Assembly: GCF_030272615.1 (NCBI RefSeq)
Contig: NC_081415.1
Span: forward strand, 186,621,994-186,685,993
Reading direction: 5' to 3'
From: Cryptomeria japonica
Taxonomy: Eukaryota; Streptophyta; Pinopsida; Cupressales; Cupressaceae
Length of the DNA stretch: 64,000 bases
Position 1 is the first letter of the stretch. The number at the start of each line of letters is the position of its first letter. Under the pieces are notes generated by a model. It did no database searches, was not told the origin of the DNA, and saw only the letters and a program-made list of their open reading frames with translations. Below are positions 46,362 through 58,090 of this stretch, in pieces. A program made the translations under genes and the position numbers.

Positions 46362-46753
46362 AAAAGCATTAGAGTATTGTTGCTATACTGGTATTAGCAT
46401 AGAGATTTTACATAGCATCACTATCTACACTTGCATAGCATTTGTTTATCACATGTAACCATCTTGAATCTCCATATGGCATCCATGGCTAGTGCTAAAA
46501 GTTGAGAGCTACACTCAGTTGGGACTTGGAGAGGGGAGAAACAAGGGAGAAGAATCAAAAGGCATCATGGAAGCATCTTAAGGAGGCTCTTCTCCTTTCT
46601 TTTGTTTTGTTAAACTTCTTTCATGGTTTTTGAAATCTCTTTTGATATGTTTGGAATGGTTTTTAGTTCTTTGTTTTGGTTTTATGGTTGAAACTAACTT
46701 ATTAACATTGAACTTTGTTGTTGCCTTGTCCCCATTTCCATGACATCAGATTG

Positions 46754-47250
46754 GATTAGAGGGAGAATAATTATGGAAGAATGGATAGATAATAGGAAGA
46801 ATAAAGGGGAAGGCTACCCAAAGTTGGATGAATGATTTGGACAAAAAATATTGGTTGAGGGAGGATGATTATTTGAGTGGATGAAAGTGGATTGGGGATT
46901 GGACAATTTTTTGGATAGATAGAAATGGATAAAAGATTTAATGACAAGATGGAATTTGGAAAGAGGGATGATTGATTGGTTGTGGGGGATGGACTTGGCA
47001 AGAGATGTCAAGTAAAGAAAACACAATGGTCAAGAGAAGTTAGACTCAAAAGACACTCATGCGCATTCACAACATATCTTATGGTGAGAAAAAATAATAG
47101 TCAATGGATCCCAATCGATTTCCCAGCTACGCTTACCCAGAGCAGACACTTAGATGCTTGACCCCATTGGCTCCCCTCCACGACAGTCACTTCTCCAGGG
47201 AAGCCAAGCAACAATTCCTATGAAAACTCCTCATGGAGAACTTTGTGTCT
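46754..47250 (-). other. E2 low-complexity continuation
   Basis: GGAT/GATTGG-rich sequence continues the 19250-19500 tract beyond E3. This shows the two were one stretch before E3 inserted. Minus-strand ORFs (46771-47026) are Ser/Pro/Ile-rich by-products. Confidence 0.65.
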
Positions 47251-48868
47251 CTACTAAGGGCCGTAAAAATATGGGTGGCTTTAGAGGTTCAACCTCCTGC
47301 ACCAATGACTAGAAGGATTTTGGCCACTATGCACAAGGTGTTTAATATGTCTTCCCATTAGGAGCTACCCTTCGTAGTTGCGCAAGTACAATTGAGGCCT
47401 ATAGACTAAAGAAGCACTAAGAACTTAGTAGTCACACAAGCATGATTGATATCTCTAGGATCCTACTAAGCACCCAATGTGAGAGTGAACTCTCATATAG
47501 CCCCAATCATTGACCCTTTCATCATCAATGGCTTATTTATTATAGTGAGTTGGGAACCCCATGTCTAGGTGTACTCACTTGGGTCGTTCCCCTCTTACCT
47601 ACTCAAAGAGAAAGTTGGGAGGGAAGACCCACTAAGGGTAAGCATGCAACAAACATGAAAAACTTAGAGGGTCTGGATTTCTGATCATCTAGCTAGATGA
47701 GAGCATACTCTCCTACCTTTATGCTTTTCACAAACACAAAAGATAATGGTTTATTTACCCTCTAATTAGATCTAGGTGCCTAAGAAAATGATTAAAATGA
47801 CACAATATTTACTTGTATCTCCTTAGGCAACCTTCAAAACAACTTGATTAGTAGTTTGAAAATGAAGTCTTCAACAAGCGTCCTGCAAAAGACAAAAGAA
47901 TGACAATTTTTTATTTTTTTTTTATTTTTTGGGAATGAGTAGAAAAACAAGAATAAAAACTTTTCTACTAATGACAAATGTGGATTTGGAGGAAACTTTG
48001 ATGGGTAAATGGGGTTTGACTAGGTTCTTGCCACTTTCTAAGGGATAGGCAAGTATAAAATGGGGATTTTAGAGGAGAGGTGAAGGAATGGAAAAATTTG
48101 TCCAAGAGGGACAAAGAAGCAAAAATTGGAGATAGACAATATGGTAAAATTTGGAGGTGATTGGATAAAACTGGAAGAAGTTATGGCAAACCCTAAAAAC
48201 AGATAAATGTGGTATTTCGGTCTTCAAAAAGTGGAATTTGGGATAAGGCCCTCAAGGAAGGAAATGCACAAAAATGAAATTGCAGGGTGTCTAGTGAAGT
48301 TTGGAGGAAAAGAGAGTGAAGATAAACAAGATATGGTGAAGATTTTTTATTTATCCCTACGACTGTGCTGATTAGAAAATAGTCATGCTAATGCGCTAAC
48401 AGACATAATATTAATGTTTAAATAGATAGCAAAAAAACATATGCAGACACGTTGATGTGCAGGCGCTCGCGTCAAAACAACTAGAGTTCACGCCCAAAAA
48501 TTAAAATTAAATTTTTTAACAAAAATGCTCGCGCTAATCGCAAAGCGGTCGTGTTGAAGCGACAACTGAAAAGAGACAGAAGTGAGAAGATAGAAGAATG
48601 AAGAAGAGAAAGAATGAGGAGGAGATCGATGAATTTTTGCGACGTTCGCGCTGAAGCTGAGGCAATCACGTTGAAGCACAATGAGGCACCAGAAAAATCT
48701 TGAAATTTCATGCAGTCGCACCAAAGCTGAGACAGTCGTGCTGATTAACAGGCAGTCGTGCTGATCTAGAAATGGTCATGCCAGTGTACATGCGCTCACA
48801 CTGAAGCGTTAATTCTACGAGAAACCTTCACAAAAAACTCAATTTTTTGTTAAATTTGGGACATGGGT
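47251..48868 (-). other. E2 5' leader
   Basis: No protein. 47480-47894 matches the E5 leader block. 48360-48835 holds degenerate gtcgtgctga / gcgctgaagc motifs (listed separately). A T-rich run lies at 47911-47930. Confidence 0.65.
48360..48835. repeat. gtcgtgctga motif cluster in the E2 leader
   Basis: Related phrases are gactgtgctgatt (48361), gtcatgctaatgcgct (48382), gtcgtgttgaagcg (48549), ttcgcgctgaagct (48646), cacgttgaagca (48667), cagtcgcaccaaagctga (48714), agtcgtgctgatt (48733), agtcgtgctgatc (48750), gtcatgccag (48774) and cacactgaagcg (48788). The cluster sits between leader block and PBS, as cluster B does in E5, but the motif is different. Confidence 0.6.
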
Positions 48869-48884
48869 CCCATCGGGTGTGCCA
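48869..48884 (-). other. E2 primer-binding site
   Basis: The minus strand reads tggcacacccgatggg, three bases inside the 5' LTR, and is similar to the E5 site. The tRNA is not assigned. Confidence 0.75.
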
Positions 48885-48887
48885 AAA

Positions 48888-49875
48888 TGAAGAGGGGAAA
48901 AACTAGCAAGGTGGATTCAGGTGGTTAGTGTACAAACAAAACACTACAAGATATTAAAATGTGAAACATGAATAAAACCACATAAAAACATGAAGACAAA
49001 GATTATACCTTGCTATTTTTACCGCTCCCTCGGATTGAGCTTGATGAAGTGGATGATGAGGATGCACCATTGATGCTCCACTTGATGTGTTGCTTGCTTG
49101 ATTTGGATGTGGATTGATCTCCTTTTCTCAACAAGAATTGATGGATTTGATAGGATTGGATTTGAGTGATGGATTAAAGATGGATGGATTTGGTAGAGGA
49201 TTATGAAGAGAGAGAGGAGAAAAAAGCAGCATGACAATGCATGAGAAGTGGATTATTTGTGAGGAGAACAGGCTCCAATTTATAGATTGGATGAGGCCAA
49301 TGGAGGGCCAAGATTGATTTGATCATGAAGGGTTGAGATTGATTTTAGATAGAAGGCATGGATCAAGGGTGCTTTGGGAAAATAAACAGGAATATAAAAT
49401 TCCTTGGGAAAATGGGGGAGAAATTTGAATTTCAAATATGAGGAATTAAAAATTCCAAAATAAGGATGCATTGAGGGATTCAAAGAAATTTGAATTTCTT
49501 TGAGAGACTCAATGTTGATGTGGCATGAGTGGGAATTAAAAATTGAGGGATAATGATAAGCATGATTATGAGAGATTCAAGAAGGATTAATTAGGATGAG
49601 TGGGATTAGGAAAAGTGATTTGTATAAATCACATGACTAGGTTAATTAATTAGAATTAATTAACTGAGTGGGTTTAGAGGAAATAATTATTGGAGGGGAC
49701 TTTAGAAGAATAAGGGAATAATTAATTTATTTGATAAATTAATTATTGGACAATAGTGACAGGATTAATTAAATTATATTTAATTGATTCTGAGAGGAAT
49801 AAGGATAACACAATTAAGTCAATTAATAATGTTGATAGGCTTAAATTAATTAAATATTAATTTTAGGTGTCTACA
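48888..49875 (-). repeat. E2 5' LTR
   Basis: Pairs with 14272-15258. The ORFs 49019-49237 and 49280-49483 are fortuitous. A minus-strand TATA-like tctataaattgg lies at about 49278-49289. Confidence 0.92.
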
Positions 49876-50478
49876 CCTTCAAATGATGTTTGCTTGATTT
49901 TCTCTATGATATGCTCATATGATCTTCAATATTCGCTCATACCAGATTACAATACTATACAATTATATTACTTACATCTCACAAATGAGATCTTACATTT
50001 ATACAAAACCTAAGACCAAATACTAAGGTTGTCTCACTAAGAATATTACATTCAAATCAATTACAAAATAAGTCTTGATGCAATACAAGATGTTGGCTTC
50101 AATACAATAACCAATAATAAATCATCTTGATAGTGTGTTGTCCTAATCTGGAATAGATGATGTGTACCGGTCCATAACCTAGACCTATCTACTGGTAACA
50201 ACAAATATGTCAACCTGATTAGAACAATAACTAGAACACCAAAACCAAGTATCCAAGCCATGTCTTTGACATAATCAAGTGATCTCCAGATGATAACAAG
50301 TCATCATCAGTGTCGGTGAACCATATAGCCTGTCGATGAGCATATATCAGTGACTGTACATAAGTCACTGACCTTGCCAGTGAACACAATGTGCCAGTTC
50401 AACATAACCATAGATCTCCAGAAGGATAAGTGTTGACATCAATGACAAAACTAATGCAACACATCCATAATACCAACA
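49876..50478 (-). repeat. E1 5' LTR, outer part
   Basis: Resumes after the E2 TSD and aligns with 8646-9247. It ends taccaaca at 50478, followed by the E1 TSD gactc. Confidence 0.92.
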
Positions 50479-50483
50479 GACTC

Positions 50484-52170
50484 ATGAATCTTTACCCTTA
50501 CTACTTTCAACTTTGATCAAACCAATGGCCTTTCACTTGTTCTCCCCCAACATATAGAATGGTACCAACAAGGCCTGCACAACTCAATACATTCCAAAAT
50601 GATGAGGATATTAGTTATTACTTTAGACTTTGAGATGATATTCTTATTGGGGACCATAGATAAGGATTTATTTGAACTCAACAATGTGACTTACTTTGGA
50701 GAGGGTGCCAAGCCTTTTAATCAGAAAAATATAAAAAATAATTAATAAAAGGTTTTCTAATAAAACTGCACTATGGTGCTTTTAGATGATGAAAAAGTAA
50801 AAAGAAAAAGGATGCATCTAATGGTGAAAACTTCTCTGAGGCACCAAAGGATGGAAGGATTGACACTCTTTTGTTAGCATCATATCCCAAGAAATCACTT
50901 GTATTGGTAGAAGAGACAAGACAAACTAATCTTGGGACTGAAGAGGATCCACATAATATGTATCTTGCAGCATCATTGCTAGAACAAGAGCATCCTAGTT
51001 TTGACAGATTTTTCAAGGTCCAACATCAAATCAACTTTGTGTGGTCAGATGTTGCTATGACTGGTTTAGATCTTGGTCTTGTCACACATCATCCAATGGT
51101 AGCACCAAGTGCATAACTAGTAAAATAAAAGATAAGAAAAATGAATCCACAATTGGCACTTTTAGTCAATGTTGAGCTTGGGAAATTATTGGATCTTGGT
51201 TTCACTAGACCTATAAAATACCCAAAATGGATTTCAAACATTTTACCACTATCAAAGCCATATGACCACATTGAGATATGTATAAATATCAGGGATATCA
51301 ACAAAGCTTGTTCTAAGGATGATTTTCTATTACCCAACATAGACATCATTGTTGATCTTACAACTAGACATGCAATGTTATCACTCATGGATGGATTCTC
51401 CATCTATAATTAAATTAAGATTGCACCTAAACACCAACATAATAATGCTTTCACATGTCTTTGGGGAAAATTTTGTTGGAACGCCATTCCTTTTAGCCTA
51501 AAGAATGTTGATGCTACCAATCCGAGAGATGTGACCATAATATTTTATGACATAATGCACACTGCAATGAAATGTTATGTACAAATGACCTCTTGGGAAA
51601 ATCGCTCCCAAGAGAAAGCCATTTGGATGTTCTGGACAAAATCTTCACTCGACTAGAAAAATACAAAGTTCATTTGAATTCCAAGAAATGTGTCTTTAGG
51701 GTGGCCTCTAAGAATATCCTATGATACATTGTGTCACAACAAGGTATTGAAGTTGATCTAGCAAAGGTCAAAGATATCTTACAGATTCCTCCACCAAATA
51801 ATATCAGACAACTTAGATCATTACAAGGGAATGTCCAATCAATCAAAAGATTCATTTCTCAACTTGTAGACATGTGTCACCCATTTACACATTTTCTATG
51901 CAAGAACATTACATTTAGATGGGATATTGATAAGTGCCAACAAGATTTTTCGATGCTCAAATTCCATCTCATGAATCCTCTTGTTCTCATGCCACCGATT
52001 GAAAGGAAGGCCTTACTTCTTTACATATCAACAATAATAATGTCACTAGGGGAAATTTTAGCATGATAAGATTATGAAGAAAAAGAAAGAGCCATCTATT
52101 ATATCAATTGCACTTTAGTAGGATATGAACTAAATTACTCTAGAAAAGATCCTAAGTGTTGGAGTTTTGC
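50484..52170 (+). pseudogene. E0 linker, RT and start of RNase H relic
   Basis: This continues E0 from 8167. A linker at about 50800-51110 (GENFSEAP, NFVWSDVAMTGLDLGLVTHH) matches the E5 linker. RT follows: ALLVNVELGKLLDLGFTRPI (51155), INIRDINKACSKDDFLLPN (about 51290), MDGFSIYN and then FTCLWGKFC (about 51460). The YVDD site has become YVQM at about 51580. The connection segment NNIRQLRSLQGNVQSIKRF is at 51800-51855, with LVLMPPIE at about 51985. RNase H starts to fade at about 52150. No integrase or 3' LTR follows, so the element is truncated. Confidence 0.85.
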
Positions 52171-52799
52171 TGGATAATTCCTTAATTTTTGTAAGTTTCT
52201 AAACTTCTATAATTACAGAGTTGTCCATCCTAATATATCATCCCAATCATCTATATTTCCTTTTGTTTATCAAGTTGTCAAACCTCATGCTTTCAACATA
52301 CCTTTCCACCTGATCCCAACAATCTAGTCTAAAACTTTGTAAAATTTTACTATATAGAATCTATCGACCTATTATACCTACCAAGGTTATTATGCAACTC
52401 ATACCAACTCCAAAATTTATATATATTCCTTACATAAAATTTTGTTGATGGGGTGCCAAAGTTGTCCCTCCATTGGTACCATTTTCATGGCATCCTCAAA
52501 CCTCAATATCTAAAAGTCCTTGTTAAACATGTTTTTTACTCCCAATTTTTTTTTTTGTTTAACTTCCTCATCCTTCCATGCCTTTTTCTCATTCTTACAT
52601 TGATCTATTAAATTTCCCCTTCCCTAAGTGTCCTTGACATATCATCTATCAATCCAAACTCTTCAATATTTTTTAAATAAATCTATTAGAATCAAAGTTG
52701 TAGCAATCCTTTTATGTGGGTACTCATTTCTTCCATCCATTACATCCTAATTCCCTGCCCTTCAAATATTTCTTAAGTGGACCATATAATTATAAGTGA
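52171..52799. other. AT/pyrimidine-rich DNA without a gene
   Basis: Nothing recognised between the end of E0 and the LINE. It may include the 5' untranslated region of the LINE. Confidence 0.5.
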
Positions 52800-52973
52800 A
52801 TCAGCTATGATTGTGAAGGATTGCAATTTCAACGAACCCTAGTTTTTTCATCCAAACCCTAATTCGCTGCTCATCTGGCACCACTTCCATGAGCTATTTC
52901 CCAATCGTCTGCACTGGAAAGCACTCAAGATCCTATTTTCACTTATTCTCTTAATCCTGGAACCCACACAACA

Positions 52974-54297
52974 TTGAAACTCAAGCCAAAAAATATGAAA
53001 AATAAAGCTAGAGAAAGAGGTGGGCTTGAAATAGACAAGGCATCTAGCAGTGAAAATACATCGAAGATATCACCTAGCTACATGACTGCCATAGAAAATG
53101 CCAAATTTACAATTGCTAAAGGTCCCCACGGGTCTTCCCAACCACCTTTGCACCCAAAAAAAAGTGAAACAACTCTTGACACCTCCACTATGGCTACTCT
53201 AGAAGCAAATATGGCTCAAACAGATTCATAGGAAGGTAAAGTGATTTCCTTTACTTTACCTGATGATATCATAGACGTCATTTCAGAGTGCAAAGAAAAA
53301 ACCATTATTCTATTTTTTTAACAGGCATCCCTTCAAAACATGAATTCTTTAAATTGGCCCATAATAACTGGGAACTTAAGGGTTGGACCATCAAATCCTT
53401 TAGGGGCCTAGGCAGGGGTTATGTTGTCTGTACCTTTTCAGACCCCAAACATGATCGTGTGGTTTTGCAATATGGATCATGGATTATCCATGATCAAACT
53501 TGTTACATGCAAGCTTGGTACATTTATTTTCATCCAAAAGGTATAACCAAATCTAAATATCCCATGTGGATCAAATTCCCCTTTCTCAACCTTGCCTTTC
53601 TTCCCTTCTTGCAAGACATTGCAACACAATTGGGTAAGGTCATCTTCTATAAACAACACTCAAAACCTTTGCCAAATTTTATCAACCTCTCATTTCACGT
53701 TTTGAATTTGAACAACACATTGTTTATCTCAATAAGTTGAATGCTTGTTTCCAGTGTCATAGGGAAGGCCATTTGATTCGTGATTGTCCCTTCCATAAAC
53801 CTAAAGCTTGTTCTACCCACTTAGATAATGCCCCCACTGAAGAGTCTCCAGTTGAAGTTAGTATGAAGAATTTTGTTAGGGCCTCCAACCCTCCTCATCC
53901 CCAACCTTCCTCAATCTATCACAAGACCCCTCTTGTTCCAAATCCCCCTTCCTCATGCTCATCACCCTTATCCCACAACCATCCCCCCTTTGGTTCTAAA
54001 AATCTATCCTTCAAAGATGATGTTGTCTCATCTCAAGCCAGAGCCTCTAAAAGGAAAAAAGAAATGCCTTCTGGTGGCAATACCTCTTCAACTGCTTCTA
54101 AATCTCAACCTCAATCAAATAACTATGTTAAGTTGCATCTTGAAACTATCTCCAATGTTCCTATGGCTATTGATTCAAGTGCAAGTCCTCTTGCCACTGA
54201 GATAATGATGACTGCCCAACATAGTGTGTTAGTGAAGCAAAATCATTTCAATGTGTTACATTCTGATGAGGGGGGCCTCCCTAACTCTACCCAATGA
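52974..54297 (+). pseudogene. LINE ORF1 (DUF4283 and zinc knuckle)
   Basis: The ATG at 52974 begins a basic, Ser-rich N-terminus that ends at a stop (53229). After a frameshift, 53288-53740 carries the DUF4283 RNA-binding-like fold (FLTGIPSKHEFFKLAHNNW, FSDPKHDRVVLQYGSWII, then YPMWIKFPFLNLAF). After another frame change 53737-54297 has CFQCHREGHLIRDC at 53746, an intact CCHC knuckle, and then a Pro/Ser-rich tail. Its TGA (54295-54297) overlaps the ATG of ORF2. It would bind the LINE RNA. Confidence 0.88.
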
Positions 54298-55200
54298 AGT
54301 GCAAAATTCAGTCTTGGAACATGTAGGGACTAATTATTCCTGCACAAAAGTATCATGTCAAACAATCTATTCAGATTAATCAAACTGATGTTCTTACATT
54401 CCAAGAAGTGAAAGTTGGTGATGTCTATCTTGATTCGACCCTAGCTACTATTTGGCCTAACGCTCATTTTTTGCATAGCAACCATATTGATGGTGGTTGT
54501 GGGGTAGTCTTGGGCCTTGTTCCTTGGCTTGCTAAACATATTGTAGCTATTGGTATTGACCCTGATAACCATTGTGTTTGGTTCATCACGCTTAGTAGGG
54601 ATACTCTTATAAGATTTTTCTTGATTTATGCTCCTAATTTCCTTGTTGAAAGGACCGCTCTTTGGAATTGGTTGTAAAATAAGATTCCTATTGCTGATTG
54701 GGTATTGGGTGGATATTTTAACATGGTTGAGCACCCTTATGATCATAGTTAGTATTTGCTTGCTCATTTATCTAATCTGGAATTTGAAGCCTGGAACTTA
54801 GCTGGAACTCCCTTGGTTTCCATAATCCTTGTCTTGGAAAAAGCAACCTTCAAATGCCTCATTGGTTTACTTGGAACAATTTTCATGAAGGATCCCTAAG
54901 GAAATTCAACTAATTACACTATTTTTATATCTCTCCTAATTGCCCCATTCTTCCTTTTCCAAACGGTCATCTTGTTTCCCTCGATTTTTCTGCCACACTC
55001 TTTGAACACCTTCCCATCTTTACCACCTTATCCCTTTCAAAATCCATTTCAATCTTAATGTTACCCACCTTAAGAATCAAGACTGTATAGATGGTCTTTT
55101 AGCTATTTGGAAGTTGAAACCTAAACCTCAAGTTAATAGATGGATCAATTGGTGGGAGAATGTGAATGCTAAATGCACTACTTTCCTTAGAGACTATGAA
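54294..55200 (+). pseudogene. LINE ORF2 endonuclease domain
   Basis: The ATG at 54294-54296 overlaps the ORF1 stop as ATGA. The start KIQSWNM keeps the catalytic Asn but is followed by a stop. FQEVKVG has the catalytic Glu (about 54402). HIDGGCGVVLGL follows at 54486. The GGDFN motif reads GGYFNMVE at about 54708, so the catalytic Asp is lost. Stops at 54675 and beyond, and the rest decays. It would nick target DNA. Confidence 0.85.
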
Positions 55201-55515
55201 AGGAGGGTTGCAGATAAATGACATAGACTTGAGAAAACTCTTGAACGACAACTCGAAAATGGGTGCTCACTTTTAGCCTACAACCCCCATGATAGCACCA
55301 TCCAACAAACTGTGGTCAATGCTAAAACTATGCTGTGAAAATTGGCTATTTATAGAGGCAAAGGTGCTCAAGTACAGGTCAGACTTCAATGGATTAAAGA
55401 TGGGGACCAAGGCTCTAAATTTGTTTTTCAATACCTTCAACATAAACATAGAAGTGAATATATTTTTGCCATTAAATTTGTTGATTTTACAATGTGAAAT
55501 AATCATTTTGACATT

Positions 55516-57300
55516 ATGAAAACCTTTTATGAACACTTCAGATATTTGTTTATTGCTGATTCAAAAGATGACATCCTCCTCTCTGTCCTTGAAGAAAGAC
55601 TTGCTAGTTGTATCCCAAAAAACATTGACCCTGACTACAACAGATACCTTGACCATCTTCTCACTATTGAGGAAATGGATGAAGCCCTGTTTAGTATGGC
55701 ATTGGAAAAAGCCTTGGAATGGATGGTCTACCAGTTCAATTTTATAAAATTATTTGGCCTCAAATTCGTGAAGACTTATATAATGCCTATTTTGAAGGAA
55801 TCAAAAATGGATCAATAGGAAGAGTTATCAATCAAGGGTTAATCAAGCTAATTCTGAAAGGAAAGGATGAGGACACAGTTAATGGATGGAGACCCATTAC
55901 TCTCCTCAATACCTCATATAAAATAATTGCTAAAGAACTAGCTAGAAGAGTGAATTACACCACTCAAGAAATTGTTCCCATAGAGCAGACCAATTTCTTA
56001 GGGGGCAAATTTATCTCAGATAACTTGGTCCTTGCTTAGGAGACTATGGAATGGGCTTAGCAATCAACTCAAGATTCTCTTATCATTAATCTAGATTTTG
56101 ATAAAGCATATGATCACATTCACTGGCCTTTTATTCTTAACATGTTAAGATGGCTTGGTTTTGGCTCAAGAATTTGTGAAGAAATTAAAATTCTTTTTAT
56201 GGAAGCTCATGCTAGAGTGGTTGTTAATGGTTTCTTTCTCCTCAATTTCCCTTGCATAAATCCATTCCCTAGGGCTGTCCTCTAGCTCCCTTCTTGTATG
56301 TTCTCATTGCTAATGCTTTGGGATACCTTCTCTAGCATGTTCTTGACAACAAGTTTATTAGAGGGATCACACTTCCAAGAAATGCCACTACTCTTAGGTC
56401 TCATTTCGTTGATGACAACAAGATTTTTGTTCATAACTTAGCAGAGGAAGTGAACAATGTTCTTGACATTTTGGAGCTTTACTACTCAATTTTAGGTTCT
56501 AAATTATCCATGCATAAAATTGAGTTTATAATGACAAGACCTAACCCTCATCCCCCTTGGATCCCAAGTGATTGGAGAGAGGTGAAACATGGTGTCACTA
56601 CTAGATATCTTGGGATTCCCTTTGGATTAGGAGTTTCTCTTAAAGATATGTGAAAATGGTTATTGACCAAAATCAAGAATAAAATCCTTAACTGGACTAA
56701 CAGTTTCCTTTCCATTACTGGAAGAATTCAAGTTGCCAACAAAAATCCTCCTTGCTAGCCATATTTATATCTCTTCTTGTTGGTTACCATTTAAATCATG
56801 CTAAAATCAATTAACCCAATTAATTAGGAGCTCCACATGGGCTAAGTGGGGGAATAAAAAAGGCTCTTTTGTCACTTCGTGGACCCATTGTATCCAGCCA
56901 AAAGACAAAGGAGGGTTGGGAATAATTGACCCTTACACTCAAGGTATTTGCCTTACAACTAAATGGATCATTAGAGCCTTGGATGGTGATGCTCCTTGGA
57001 AGCATTTGGTTCATCATCGCATCCAAAATTCTACAGTTGGGCATGCATGGGATATAGTCAAATGGATGGACAAACTTTTGCTTGCTTCCTTTTTCAAGAC
57101 TTATGGATCTGTTCCATTCAACTCCATTTGGAAGGCTTGGCAGATTACTTCTAAAATGTTGGTTTGGTTTGATTAGTCCTTGAGGCATGCATCCTCCTCC
57201 ATATGGTGGAATCAATTGGTCCAACTTGAAAACTATCCTCTTGCTACTATCAAATTCCTTAGGGGAAAATATCTTTTTAAAAAAGGCATTCAAACCTTCC
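55516..57300 (+). pseudogene. LINE ORF2 reverse transcriptase
   Basis: Frame pieces: GMDGLPVQFYKIIWP (about 55717), INQGLIKLILKGKDEDTVNGWRPITLLNTSYKI split over 55830-55930, INLDFDKAYDHIHW with a catalytic Asp (about 56085), and FVDDNKIFVHNL with the Asp pair (about 56407). A shift of frame occurs near 56270 and several stops lie between. RYLGIPFG at about 56610 is typical of plant L1 RT ends. A C-terminal segment (56820-57300, KWIIRALDGDAPWKHL) is also in family. Confidence 0.9.
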
Positions 57301-57408
57301 GTGATTTGTGGGATCCAGCTGGATTTATTTGGAAATCATGAAACTGTCTTAAATCACAATTTAGTCTCTCCTTAGTAGAAAAACTTCTAATTCTAAAAAT
57401 CCAATATC

Positions 57409-57729
57409 TTGTTCCACCAAATCTTATTTGTCTTTTGTCCACCTCCTACCATGATAACTTCAAATGTAATTGCAAGTTTAACCATTCTAAGTGGAATAAA
57501 CTCAGTGCTCTCATTTGGAAGTCTAAAAGCCAATGCCCAAGCCCAAGTGATAGCCTATAAAATCCTACATGTCAAGCTTCCTATTGGTGAATACCTTTAC
57601 TTCATTTCCCCCTCCTTGTCTTGTCCCTTTTGTGCCAAAAAAGAGATTATCAAACATATGTTTTGGTTTCGCCCTCATGCCCAATGCCTTTGGAACCATC
57701 TTTTCTCCAATCTTTTAGCTCTTTTCTAG
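57409..57729 (+). pseudogene. LINE C-terminal zinc-binding segment
   Basis: CPFCAKKEIIKHMFWF at about 57625 resembles the zf-RVT motif of plant LINEs (Cys, Cys, His, with the last Cys position changed), followed by AQCLWNHLF. The remaining 300 bp to about 58090 are decayed. Confidence 0.75.
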
Positions 57730-58090
57730 TAGGTTTGGACTTGGAAAGTTGTTCTCCTTGGCATTTCTCCTCACCACAATATTGTTTCTCAAACCTTTAG
57801 GCATATTATCTTAAAACATCTTTCCAAATTTCATTGTTCAACTTATTTCTCTCTTACGTTCTATACCATCCAAATGGAGAGCTTGATGATTTGTGATAAT
57901 CTCTTCCCCCACTTCACTCTCCTTCAAGCTTATGTTTGTAAATACCCTGATCTCCAAACCTTCTTTAGTGAGCTGTAAATTCAATACAATATTTTTGAAG
58001 AACAAACCATTGGTTATAGGGTTGGACAATCTAATGTTTCAAGCAGTTAACACCATTGAAGGGAAAACTCGATTCTGTTTTGGAAGAAAT

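Larger units (their letters stand above)
19507..46748 (+). mobile_element. E3: solo LTR split by E4
   Basis: One LTR-like unit begins tgtagtcac at 19507 and ends gacatca at 46748. It is flanked by the perfect TSD gattg at 19502-19506 and 46749-46753. Without the nested DNA (20949-46366) it is about 1.82 kb. No internal domain or second LTR is present, so it is best read as a solo LTR left by recombination. A TATA box at 20911 gives plus orientation. The same GGAT-rich E2 sequence lies on both sides, which supports the boundaries. Confidence 0.72.
14272..49875 (-). mobile_element. E2: non-autonomous gypsy-like LTR element
   Basis: A pair of LTRs of 987 and 988 bp (tgaagaggg...tgtctaca on plus) is flanked by the 5-bp TSD ccttc. 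The PBS lies next to the right LTR and the PPT next to the left, so the element is on the minus strand. After removing nested DNA (19507-46753) about 8.4 kb remains. I find no protease, RT or integrase in it. It holds a leader (47.25-48.87 kb), GGAT-rich low-complexity DNA and a Pro/Ser-rich reading frame. Its leader and 3' region resemble those of E5, so it is probably a pol-less relative of Tat-like gypsy elements. Confidence 0.88.
8173..50478 (-). mobile_element. E1: Ty1/copia element, split by nested insertions
   Basis: The LTRs start TGTTAGGAACC and end TACCAACA (TACCAATA in the left copy). The 5-bp TSD gactt (8168-8172) / gactc (50479-50483) flanks the element. An initiator-Met tRNA type PBS lies next to the right LTR and a PPT next to the left LTR, so the element runs on the minus strand. 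Its own sequence is about 6.7 kb: left LTR, internal 9248-13787, and a right LTR split by E2 after 14271 that resumes at 49881. Domain order gag-PR-INT-RT-RH is that of Ty1/copia. About a dozen in-frame stops and a frameshift make it defective. Confidence 0.93.
52800..58090 (+). mobile_element. L1-type LINE relic
   Basis: ORF1 and ORF2 lie in the order and with the domains of plant L1 LINEs: DUF4283 and zinc knuckle, then endonuclease, RT and a C-terminal Cys/His motif. No clear poly-A tail or target duplication was found, so both ends are approximate. Many stops and frameshifts are present. Confidence 0.85.
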
